Positions 35,381 to 45,949 of a DNA stretch of 64,000 nt are shown piece by piece. The number at the start of each line of letters is the position of its first letter. Position 1 is the stretch's first letter. This DNA is from Poa pratensis (taxonomy: Eukaryota; Streptophyta; Magnoliopsida; Poales; Poaceae): positions 15,359,161 to 15,423,160 of the forward strand of contig CAMZMU010000123.1 in the NCBI GenBank assembly GCA_947311845.1, written 5' to 3'. The translations under genes and the position numbers were made by a program. The notes beneath the pieces were generated by a model, which worked only from the letters and a program-made list of their open reading frames with translations, ran no database searches and was not told the DNA's origin.

Positions 35381-37282
35381 TATCAAGATATTATTTGCAC
35401 ATGTCATTATCCATTCTACCGACATATGAGACCACACAGAGGACAAAAAGAAGAAGATACATTGAACATAAGACTGTATTGACGGGCCTTAACTCACGAA
35501 TACTAATGCACCACCCTCCGGATATCTACGATATTTTGTTTCTGAATTTCTAGGTGCATCAATAATGGATAAATCTGCTTCACCGTCTTCCTTATAGTTA
35601 CATCGACAACGGATTTTTGGTTTCCATAGTATTCACTGATCCTTTTTTATACTTCTAAAGCATATTTCTTTCACAAATCAGTTATATATTTCACAGCATA
35701 ACCAGAAGGTTCGACAATAAAATATCATTAGTAACAAAGATTAATGTCATCATTAGAATAATATCCTGACTTATAAATAATATCTTAATGAATTTGCAAC
35801 AAAAACCGAAACGAGTTGTCTTCTTAATACCTTTCTTGTGCATCACCACCGGACTCAGCTCATTAGTCTGGCCTCATCTAAACTTTTTGAGAGAAGGATG
35901 TAGACACGACGGAAGATGTGATCCTTAGAACATCCAACATCGTAGATCCTCTCGACACCATGCAACTATAGTAAATTGATATACTTAATTATAAACTGAA
36001 TTTAGACAGACTGTAATAATAACATACATTGGTAGTAAGGTGGTTCTAGTTGAGAAATGAGAGCGTGCAGCCGATCCACGCTTTGACAGAAAGATATTGT
36101 TTCATTAGCTCCGTCATGCGAGTCTTGACAAAAATATTTGTTGCCATGGGATGTTTTCAGCTCTGGCTTTTAGTGTCAAGTCACGGAAATCTAATATATG
36201 ATATTGTCACCGATGATTCCTGTAGGTAACACTGCATAAAACACTCTTATTTAGAAAAGTGTCTTACACTTTGTACCAAAATGTCACAGTAGAGACATGA
36301 TTTTGGGCTTATGGCCATGTCTAGATATCCCTGTTTACATGTAAATGCATAACTTACTGAGATTTGTGGTAATTGCGGATATAAATTTTGTTATATTTAA
36401 TCTGAACATATTTAACCCCCTGAAGCTATGCAGAGATACCTTTCTACCTATTTTCACTATGTCCACCAGAACACATGTCTCGAGATCCGGTAAGTCTAAC
36501 TCTTCTAGCTAGCAAATGTATAGATGAACGACATTCTTGACATACTCTTTTTGTGCAATGTACCGAAATGAACTTCTATTTTAAAATAATCTCTCGCTTG
36601 GCAACACAAAATAGGATACCCACACGAACTAAGTTGAGAGAAGAAGTAATAAAATGAAGGAAAGAAAGAACCAACCCCTTGCAATATATTTGTTCTATAG
36701 ATCGCGAACTAAGTTCCTAAGACATTCATTCATATCCACCACTTAATACATCGCTAGGAAGACCAAATTCTTCTGATAGCTCTTATTTTTGTATAGTGTC
36801 ACCAGAGTAGACTCCTCTAATAGCTCTTCCTCGGATTAGGGTTGGGCACCCCGGTGCAGCTCCGAAGCGGCACGGGAGAGAGGGGGTCTTGATGACTATG
36901 AAAATAGTCAAACAAACTTCCATTTCGTTGTAAGAATTTGTATCGGAATCATGGTACGAATGTGTACAATCTCCTTGCCCTCTTGACATGTTCCATGAAA
37001 ACAAAGGTTCCAGCTGGGGATGTATACTTAAACTATCGCGTCCAAATTTGTATATCGTCATGTAAATTTTTTTTAAAGGCTGCATATCGCTGTCAATAAC
37101 AGAGAATTACATGTAAAAAAAATCACTATACTCAAGTAAATATATATCTACATTAAAGATTATCATTTTGAAAAGCAGGGTCACTGCATTCACACAACAG
37201 TAGTTCCTAGATGTGAGCTTTAACACTCTCACCTGCTTTTTCCTATTATCAAAAGAGATAGCTGTCCAACTCCACGTATACT

Positions 37283-37488
37283 ATGGATTTCCGTCTACTA
37301 TGACTAGTCTGCGTCTGCCTACTGATAGTGTGAGTACGTGACAATATAATAACCTTGGAAGTGTCTCACTTTACTTCACTCACTCACTCACGCCCGCGTG
37401 CTTATATGTGACTGTTTTGGGGAGTTGTATCTGCGCCTGAATTAGCTCAATTATTGCACGGTGCGAAAGAAACAACAAGAGCGACGGT
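37283..37488 (+). promoter_or_regulatory. proximal promoter / 5' UTR region of NPF-A2
   Basis: Left edge of duplication unit 2. It contains a CACT repeat (about 37376-37391) and a TATA-like TTATATG about 90 bp before the ATG. The ATG context is GCGACGGTATGG. Compared with this copy, the corresponding distal part before NPF-A1 is inverted. Confidence 0.5.
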
Positions 37489-40400
37489 ATGGAGACAACC
37501 GGGTCGCAGGAGAAGCCCCGGCATCAATCCCACGAGTCCTACCTCAGCATTGATCAAGAGTCCCTCAAGGAACCCAGAGATACCAAGAACAGCAAAGGGG
37601 GATGGATCACCTTCCCCTTCCTTGCAGGTTGGTGTACTTCTGCGTACGTATGTGGACTGTTAAGCACGAGGCATATTGACATGTTCATGTTCCTGTAATG
37701 TGTGCAGTGGCGATCCTGGGTCTCGGGTTGGCGACTGGAGGTGCGATGGGCAACCTGGTGGTCTACCTGATAACGGAGTACAACGTGCCGAGCGTGGACG
37801 CCGCCCAGATCTCCACCATCATCTCCGGCTCCATCAGTGTTGCCCCAGTGGCCGGCGCCATCGTCGCGGACGCTTTCTTCGGATGCTACCCCATCGTCGC
37901 GATCGCCATGGCCATGTCTGTCCTGGTAAGTCTAAGGTGTGCATAACTGCATACACGAAGGGTGATCTGTGTGCGTCAGGATGTATATCTTGGTCTTGAC
38001 TTCTAAGCTGTTGCTCCACTCATGGGTGCAGTCGTTGGTCATGTTCACGCTCACGGCGACCCTCCGTGGCCTGCGGCCTGCGGCGTGCCAGTTCGGCGCC
38101 GGCCCGTGCGAGCAGGCCTCGGCCGGGCAGATGGCGGCTCTGTACGTCAGCGTGTTTCTGCTCTGCCTCAGCGCGGCGGGGGCGCGGTTCAACCAGGCCA
38201 CCATGGGCGCCAACCAGTTCGACGCCGCCGCCGACCGAGACGTCTTCTTCAACTGGTACTTCATCTTCCTCTACGCGTCCTCCGTGCTTGGCTCGACGGT
38301 GATCGTGTACCTCCAGGACACGGTGTCGTGGGCTCTAGGCTTCGGCATCTCATGCGCCGCAGGCGTCGTCGGTCTAGGGGCGTTGCTACTTGGCGCACGA
38401 TACTACCGGCATCCCACCGCTCAGGGCAGCCCGTTCACGGGGCTCGCCAGGGTGGTCGTCGCCGCCGTGCGGAAGAGAAAGGTCAATGCTGTGGCATCAC
38501 AGGAATTGAAATTCTACAACGGGCTAAGTCGCAGTGATGCGAACAGCACGACTGGCGACGACGTCCTGGCTCCAAGCGACAGTTTTAGGTACGAAAAATG
38601 TTTGTTTGCATTTGTTTATCTACTGAGTTAATTACTGTATTATTTATCATCACCCTTAGTATAGAAATTAACTCGAAAGACTAGGTTGTAGCGTGAATTT
38701 CTTTCAGAAACTCAGTTGCGTGAATGAAATGGTGAATGACGAATGAAAATATGATGTTGCGTAATTGACGTGAAATAATTATGTATTTAACTAATTAAAG
38801 TAATTACTGTTCAGATTTGTACCTGATTAATACTATTGCATTTGTTTATATGCTGAGTTAATTACTACTATTACAGATTTAAAAATTGTGTCAATAAACC
38901 AACCGATTCTTTTGTTAGCACATGATCTTGTTTTATTCTTGTTATATTACGTAGAACACTTTGATAGGTTTGCTCACCTTTTTCGGTTTTTTTTTTGAAA
39001 TATTTTACTATTTTTCTGACTTTCCTAGGAGCATACTAGATCGTGAGCCGTTTTGAATTTCTGATAATAAAACGTATACATGTTTTATCAAAGTTTTAAA
39101 TAGCGGGCTATTCCATTTAGCGGCAAGTCCGACAAAAGCTATAAAAGGCTATAGCGGAGCTATAGCGAAGCTAAACGCATTTAGCGTTTTTATTAAGTAA
39201 TGAAAAAATAGTCTAAAGTTAAGCATCATGTATTATATATCATATATAATTGACATACATATTCACAGATATCTTAAAACCAAGCATTGACTAGAAATTG
39301 CAGCTCAATAACTAAGCTTTGCATCAATACTCCATATATACAGTAAAAACAAGAAGAAATAATAAGGTAGATGGTTGACTTTATGGTACTAAATTGTGTT
39401 CCTCTTATGCCTGTAGCGGCTTAGCGGGCTAAATGACTCAAAATTTAGCGCTATAGCGGGATTTAGCGGGCTATTAGCGTCATTTTCATTTTAGCGTTAA
39501 AAGTGTATAGCTTTAACCGGAGTGCTGTTCAAAAGCTATAGCGAGGCTATAGCGGGTTATTTAAAACTTTGTGTTTTATTCCCGGTTAGCATATATTCCT
39601 GCCATTTGCGTAATGCACATTCGCCTCATTTTCCCGCACAGCATCTTATAGGGTGATCTGAACGATCGCGCGTGAGAAGCACCGATCGTACACCGTGTCC
39701 CGCGCGCCTTGTCCGGCCGGTTAGCATATATTCCTGTATTTATAGCTAGCTTGGTACAACGTCTACTCAGAATAAATGAGTTTTTGTTCAGGTCCCTTTC
39801 CATGTCTCTTCAATTTGTGACGTTTGTGGCTACGAAAAATGTTTAACATATATTTGTCAAATATCAATAAATAAATCTCGAAAAAAAACATCAATAAAGC
39901 TCACACAGCTATATTTCTAAAAATCTGAATGGATCGATTGACAAAAGTTGACAGATATCTGCCTAATACATATGAGCACAACACTTTATCGAAAAAAAAC
40001 ATAGGAGCACAACAGTAAGTTCATATTAATTACCATCTTATACAAAATAAAAATGTCCACACATTACACTTTCCTATAATTAATTAGAATTATCGAAAAT
40101 GTAAATACTCTTATGCACATGAAAATAATATGCATCCAGAACCTCTACTAAAATTGTTCAAAATACAGTAAAATAGTCATGGAATGTATTATTTTTCCGA
40201 TATCAAGTACACCGGCCTCTGCGCACCAACTTAATATCAAAAGCAAGTAAAAAATATCAACAATGCACCGATCAAAATTGTAAAAAAAATAAAAAAATAG
40301 TAACACAACCAAACAAAAGTGGCATCCAAGTGACAAACTGAAGCGATAAAAAAGAAATTTATATAGATACGGGTTCTAATGAGGTAAAATCATAGGGCAT

Positions 40401-41541
40401 GAAGCTTGAACGAATAAAGTTTAAACTCACGTGCACTCGTAACCAAACATATCATCAGTGTCTTTGAAATTTCAGCTGTGCAAATTAGTCGCACCTACAG
40501 ATACTAGTATGACGCAACAAATATATTAGTGTGTCCATGATAGCAGGTTAGAGGATAAAGCATTTAAAATGAGAGCATCACGTGGGATCACAAACAATGA
40601 CATCCACATAGTCGAGAGTCGTCGTGTTAATATTGATGAATCGTCGCAACTAATTGTTGGCACTCTTCTGCACAATTGGTTGAATTCACTAACATTGACA
40701 GCCACTTTCACACTGCCCGATCGCTTGCAGCTTCCTGAACCGTGCTGCGTTGATCACCGACGGCGACGTGGACGCGGCGGACTGTTCAGTGGTGCGGCCG
40801 TGGCGCATCTGCACGGTGGAGCAGGTGGAGGACTTCAAGACGGTGATGCGCATCCTGCCGCTCTGGAGCGCGGCCATCGTCCTCAGTATCTCCATCGGCG
40901 TGCAGATCAACTTCACAGTCCTCCAGGCGCTGGTCATGGACCGCGCCGTCGGCCGCTTCACGGTGCCGGCGGGGTCCATGATCGTGGGCAGCCTAATCTC
41001 CGTCGTCATATTCCTCGGCATTCTCGACCGCATCCTCCTCCCGCTCTGGAAGCGGATGACCAGGCACACGCCGACGCCACTGCAGCTCGTCGGCGTGGGC
41101 CACGCGCTTACCGTGCTGAGCATGGCTGCGTCCGCCATCGTGGAGCGCCGCCGCACAGCCACGGTACGCGCGCACGGAGAGGAGGGCAACCCGATGTGGG
41201 TGTCGCCGCTGTCCGCGATGTGGTTGATCCTGCCGTTCGCGGTGTCTGGAGCGGGCGAGGCGTTCCACTTCCCCGCGCAGGTAACGCTCTACTACCAGGA
41301 GTTCCCTCCGTCCCTCAAGAACACTGGCACGGGCATGATGGCCATCATCGTCGCGCTCGGGTTCTACCTCAGCACTGCCCTCATCAACATTGTGCAACGC
41401 GCCACGACGTGGCTGCCGGACAACATGAACGCCTCCAGGCTGGAGAACCTCTACTGGCTGCTCACCGCCATGGTCGCCGTCAACTTCGGGTACTTCCTTA
41501 CATGCGCCAAGTTGTACAAGTATCAGAACATCGGGAAGTAG
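37489..41541 (+). CDS. NPF-A2, NRT1/PTR FAMILY (NPF2/NAXT-like) membrane transporter, intact
   Basis: Four exons: 37489-37627, 37708-37925, 38032-38588 and 40731-41541 (139, 218, 557 and 811 bp), all with GT-AG introns of 80, 106 and 2142 bp, giving 574 residues and a TAG stop. The length is typical of the NPF family of proton-coupled or passive nitrate/peptide/metabolite carriers in plant membranes. Visible motifs: GGWITFPF at about 37-44 at the start of TM1, GAIVADAFFG at 96-105, MGANQFD at 177-183, FFNWYF at 191-196, then a basic loop (AAVRKRK). Exon 4 begins FLNRAAL and carries GEAFHFP, YYQEFP and the ending KLYKYQNIGK. The ExxER motif of most NPFs is absent from TM1, as in the NPF2 nitrate excretion (NAXT) subgroup. 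That subgroup assignment and the substrate are inference. Intron 3 hosts a hAT MITE. Of the four NPF loci here, this is the only one without coding damage. Confidence 0.92.
39089..39571. mobile_element. hAT-type MITE in NPF-A2 intron 3
   Basis: The ends CAAAGTTTTAAATAGCGGGC and TAGCGGGTTATTTAAAACTTTG are inverted, with a perfect 8-bp duplication TGTTTTAT (39081-39088 and 39572-39579). Length 483 bp, rich in TAGCGG / CTATAGC words. NPF-A1 has the empty site (about 6933-6942, ATATTTTATTCCC). Confidence 0.92.
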
Positions 41542-41910
41542 CTCAGGATTCAGGAGGCAACACTTGTTGAGCTCCTTATCGTGTGCTGGGTTGAACACTT
41601 GTATGTTAACCTGACGATGTCCAGGTGTACAATAAGCTGTCCACTGAAGAAAGGCATGCTTTGCTATGCTCCTTTAATTTCCTTCAGGTTGTCTACAGCT
41701 TTCACAGCTTACACTGATCTGTGACACCTCTGAAAAAGGTTGACGAAGACAAGAAGAAATGGTACACGTGAGTGCGTGCAAACGGAACAAATGGACATAT
41801 TATATCCAAAAAAAAAATTTAGAGCAAAAGGTAGGTCTTCCCCGGGTCCGTAGTTTCTGTGACGACAACTGCAAGAGCTAAACCAAATACTCCTCTGCAC
41901 ATGGCACGAC

Positions 41911-42480
41911 TAGGCCTAGAATTCGAGCCGAGCTGACCGAGCTCGGCTCGACTCGCTTAAACTTGCTCAACTGACGAGTCGAGCTCGACTCGACTCGACT
42001 CGTTCAACAAACAAGTTCAGAAATGAAACTTGGCTCGACTCGGTAAACTCGCGAGTAGCTCGTTAACTCGCTCAAACAAAAAATATGTAATTTTTTATAT
42101 ATTAGTTTCAAACTATTAATATTTTTTACACCGATAATGGTGTAGAAGGTTCTATGTTTCAACATTGATCTACCCTTTGACTAGAGATGTAAAATTCTAT
42201 AAAGATCATCATTGTTATAGTTCAGAATTAGTAGGAAAATTACTTGTTTTTTCGTATGCGGGCATGTTTAAACACTTAGAATGTGTTAAACGAGTTATCG
42301 AGCTACTCGTGAGTAGACTTAGAATGTGTTAAACGAGTTATCGAGCTACTAGCTTGATCAACAAACGAGTTCAGATTCAAAACTCGGCTCGGCTCGTGAG
42401 ACACCGAGTTCGAGCCGAGCCGAGCCGAGTCACGAGCTACTCGTTTAGATCACGACTTTCGAGTTTTAATTTCAGCCCTA
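41911..42480. mobile_element. hAT-type non-autonomous element, copy 2
   Basis: Orthologous by duplication to 12544-13102, with the same GGCACGAC target duplication (41903-41910, 42481-42488) and the same GCTCGACTCG-rich subterminal regions. Confidence 0.9.
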
Positions 42481-42713
42481 GGCACGACAGTAAGGAAGAC
42501 TGAAGAATATGGCACCATCAACATGTCTTGTTTTAGCTTCTTAAGCGGCTTGCTCCCAGTATATGGCGACCGGCATCCAGGGTCTAACAAAGAGACTAGA
42601 TTGAGTGTAGTATTTTTTTCACATATGTCGGTGCTTCGGGCAAGAGAATTTGGCGGTAGGCGGATGGCATGCTGATCATCAGAGATCTTCAAGCACCCAG
42701 TATGTCATCAGGA

Positions 42714-43045
42714 GGCAAATTGACCAAATCTAACCCTTATGCAAAAAATTAACACGAAATGAACTGTCTTCAAATTTTTAACCGGATCTAACCCTTTTTA
42801 GTACCGCTCAACATACTGGCGGTACGATTAGGTGTGGTACCGCCGGTGTTATTTTGACGGTACCACGACTAACTCTACCGCCGAGGCGGTACCATGTATA
42901 AGGCCAGATCACCCGGCGGTACCACATGCAATCCTACCGCCAGAAGGTTTGGCGGTAGCCAAAAGGGGTAGATGTAGATTTTCTTTTGAAAAAAGTTCAT
43001 TTAAGGCTCAAGTTTCATACAGAGGTCACATTGGTCAAAATTGCC
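42714..43045. mobile_element. Mutator-type MITE
   Basis: A 9-bp target duplication TCATCAGGA (42705-42713 and 43046-43054) flanks inverted ends GGCAAATTGACC and GGTCAAAATTGCC. The interior repeats GGCGGTACC / GGTACCGCC. The unoccupied site is at about 13328-13336 in copy 1. The 9-bp duplication points to the Mutator superfamily. Confidence 0.85.
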
Positions 43046-43211
43046 TCATCAGGAAGGCTCACAGTCACAGGTGGAGACTGGAGAATAGGGCTGGGATTCA
43101 GCAACTGTCCAGACTCCAGAGCCAGTGGAGCAATCAACTTCAGAGAGAGAAAGCTACGGAAGCTTACCGTCTTCAGCAGAGCTTCCTATCCTCTTCCATC
43201 GCTGAACTGTG

Positions 43212-44243
43212 TTCTCTTTGCCACAATCGCCTCATTTTCCCACACAGCATCTTCCCGGTGATCTTGAGCAATGGCGCGTAAAGGCTGGACCTTTACTAGG
43301 TTGTCTCCCGTATAGCCCGCTTGCTACGACGTCTACTCAGAATAAATGTGTTTGGTTCCGAGGTCCCTTTCCATGTCTCTTTAGTTTGACGTTTGTGGCT
43401 AGAAATATGTATAACATATAGTAGGTCCGTCAAATATCAGTACGGCTCACACTCCATACTTCTAAAAATCCTAATGGATTGATTGAGAAAAGGAAGTTGA
43501 CAGAGATCTGCCTAATGCATAGGAGCACATAAGTAAATTCATATAAATTACGATCTTACAAATAAAAAGGACCACATTTTACACTTCACTAAAATTAGTT
43601 CGAATCATCAAAAATGTATATGTTCTTATGCACATGAAAATAACATGCATCCAGAACAAAAAATAGTTCAAAATAAAATAAAATAGTCACAAAATGTATA
43701 ATTTTCCGATATTACTGCCTGGCCTCTGCACCAATTCAATACGAAGATTAAGTAAAAAAATCAAGATTGCACGGAACAAAATGATTAAAAAACACAACTA
43801 AAAAAAGTGGTTTCCACGCGTCGAGCTGAAGTGCAAAATTTATATTTATATAGTTACCGGTTATAATGAGGTAAAATAAAAGGGCAGGAAGCTTGAACGA
43901 ATAAAGTTTAAACTCATGTGCACTCGTAACCAACATATCATCAGTGGCTTTGAAATTTCAGCTGTGCAAATTAGTCGCACCTACAGATACCAGTATGACG
44001 TAACAAATAAATTGTGTCCATGATAGCAGGTTAGAGGTTTAGTCGTACATACAGATATTAGTATGATGCAACAAATTGGTTGTGTCAATGATAGCAGGTT
44101 CGAGGTTAGAGCATTTCAAAGTGAAAGCATCACGTGTGATCACAAGACTCGACTACTGTATATGGTGACGAAAAAGGGCAGCGATTAATTTCTGATAAGG
44201 CACAAAGAATCATGTTAAGATTGATGGTTGCAACTAATTATTG
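43212..44243 (+). repeat. second partial copy of NPF-A intron 3 after NPF-A2
   Basis: Duplication counterpart of 13520-14533, with the same order of landmarks. It ends where the GC-rich retroposon begins. Confidence 0.7.
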
Positions 44244-45210
44244 GGGCCTCCTCTCCCCTCGCGCAGTGGTGGCGGCGCGGGCCGCATCGGCCGGCGGGGC
44301 GTGGCGCAGGTGTGGGGCGCGACGGCGCGGTTGCCTGGCGACGGCGTGGTGGCTGCACGGACTACCGCGAGCTCGTGGCGGCGGCGGCGTCCCCTGGCGT
44401 GGCTGCAGCGGCGGGCGGCGCGAACTCGGCCCGTCGGGCTGGGGGAAGACGAAGACTCCGGCGCTGGGCGTCGTGGACTCGGCGGCAAGCCTGGCCGGCG
44501 GTGGCGCTGCTGCTCGCCGGTTCTGTGTGGACTCCGGGAGGTGTGGTGGGCAGTGCGGCCATGGCCGCCTTGACTCGGGCCGGGCCAGGGGCCCGGGCCC
44601 TCTCGAACCACCGTCTCCGTGCCTCAGGTCTGACCTCGCTTGTAGCCAGGGGGTTGCAGCTTGACGGTCTGCGGGATGGGTCCCCGCTCAAGGTTCGATG
44701 CTTCCCTGCTGCGGTCCGGCCGGTGGCTCGCGTTTTTCGCTCTAGTTCCGTTTGTGCAGAGTTGGTACGCCGGGGCGGTGGCCCTGGATGGTGGGATCCT
44801 TGTGGGTTGGCGGGCGAGCCCCTGGTTCTGGTGCTGCATGGGTCATGGCCATGAGGACGGCGTGGTGCCTGGCGAATTGCGTTCCGCGGCAGGGGTGTGG
44901 CTGCCGTCTTGACGTGGCGTCCCTCGCCTTGTGTCGGAGATGGAGAGGTCATGCCGAGGGGAATCCCTTGCCCTGGTTTCTACCGGGCCGCGGCGGCGGC
45001 GTCCGTGGACGTCGTCTCCTTCTTGAAGACGTCGTTGTGGCTTTCCTCTTCCCTCCTTCGCGTTCCGGGTGAAAACCCTAGATCTTCAGATCGGGCGGTG
45101 GCGGCGCTCTGCGTCGTGCTCTTCTTGAAGACGCCGTCTTGGAGCTCGCGGTGGGTAGCTCTCCGGAGGTTGGGTGGCGGAGTCTTCTTCGGCGTGCTTC
45201 CTCCGGCAAA
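44244..45210 (+). mobile_element. GC-rich retroposon, 3'-truncated, duplication unit 2
   Basis: Aligned with 22525-23462 plus the 5' piece at 14534. It breaks off after CTTCCTCCGGCAAAG, where a CGGGT-rich segment begins, so the poly(A) end is lost. Uninterrupted here, it shows the original layout before the CACTA and LTR insertions of copy 1. Confidence 0.7.
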
Positions 45211-45949
45211 GGTTTCAAAATTCCGGGTTTCTAAAGTTGACACCCGAAAATTGTCTGAAAATATAAAAACCCGAAAAATCGGGTTCGGGCTCGGGTATTC
45301 CCGATTGCCCCGAAATACAGCACATCGACCAAAAATCTCTGCAGTTGCCGTCGATTTTGGAGGGGGGCAGAGGTTCTCGTCGAGGTTGGAGCTTGGCCGC
45401 GGTTGCAGGCGAGCTTTGAAGCCGTCGCGAGGTCGGGATGGTGTCCGGTGGTGCGGTGACGCTGAGCTCGCCTAGGAGTCAACGGCGTTTGGTCGCTGCT
45501 GTGCAAGCGGGGGGAGCTGCGATGGGAGGGCAGCAACAGGTTGAGACGAGGTTATCGACGGGCGAGAGCAGGGAGGGGCTTCTGGTATGTGGCGGCGCTA
45601 GCGGTAGAGACGTCCTGGAGATTTGGATAGAGATAGAAGACGAAGCGAGATGGGGATGGAGATTGAGATGCGATTTTGGGGGAGATCGTGCTTTGTGGCT
45701 GCTGCGTTATTGCCTTATTGGGCCAAGAATACATGGGCTGCTCTCAACTTGAGGACACGGAGGCTCACACTTCAGCAGATTTCGAGTGTTTCGGGCAATT
45801 CGGGTACCGTGGCACAGAACCCGAATTACCTGAATTAATTTCGGGTTTTTAAAACTACTACCTGATTAAGTGGTCGGGTAATTCGGGTACGAGATATACG
45901 GGTACGGGTCCGGGTTTCTTGGCTTCGGTCTTCGGGTATCGGGTTTTAT
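45211..45949. other. CGGGT-rich inserted segment joining retroposon to NPF-B2 exon 3
   Basis: Both ends are packed with ACCCGAA / TTCGGGTA words (45225-45320 and 45785-45945), like subterminal repeats of a DNA transposon. The middle is GC-rich with no known domain. Clear terminal repeats or a target duplication were not found. It abuts a truncated retroposon on the left and truncated NPF-B2 exon 3 on the right, so flanking DNA was lost with its arrival. Confidence 0.5.

Larger units (their letters stand above)
30512..37282. other. spacer between the two duplication units
   Basis: AT-rich, with no convincing gene. It contains a poly(A)-tailed short segment (about 30541-30632) that could be a retroposon 3' end, a GC-rich stretch (31200-31400) with short frames of no known family, a CAA microsatellite, two MITEs, and a local direct duplication at 33327/33467. 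One 89-codon open frame at 31672-31941 has no recognisable features and is not called. Confidence 0.5.
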
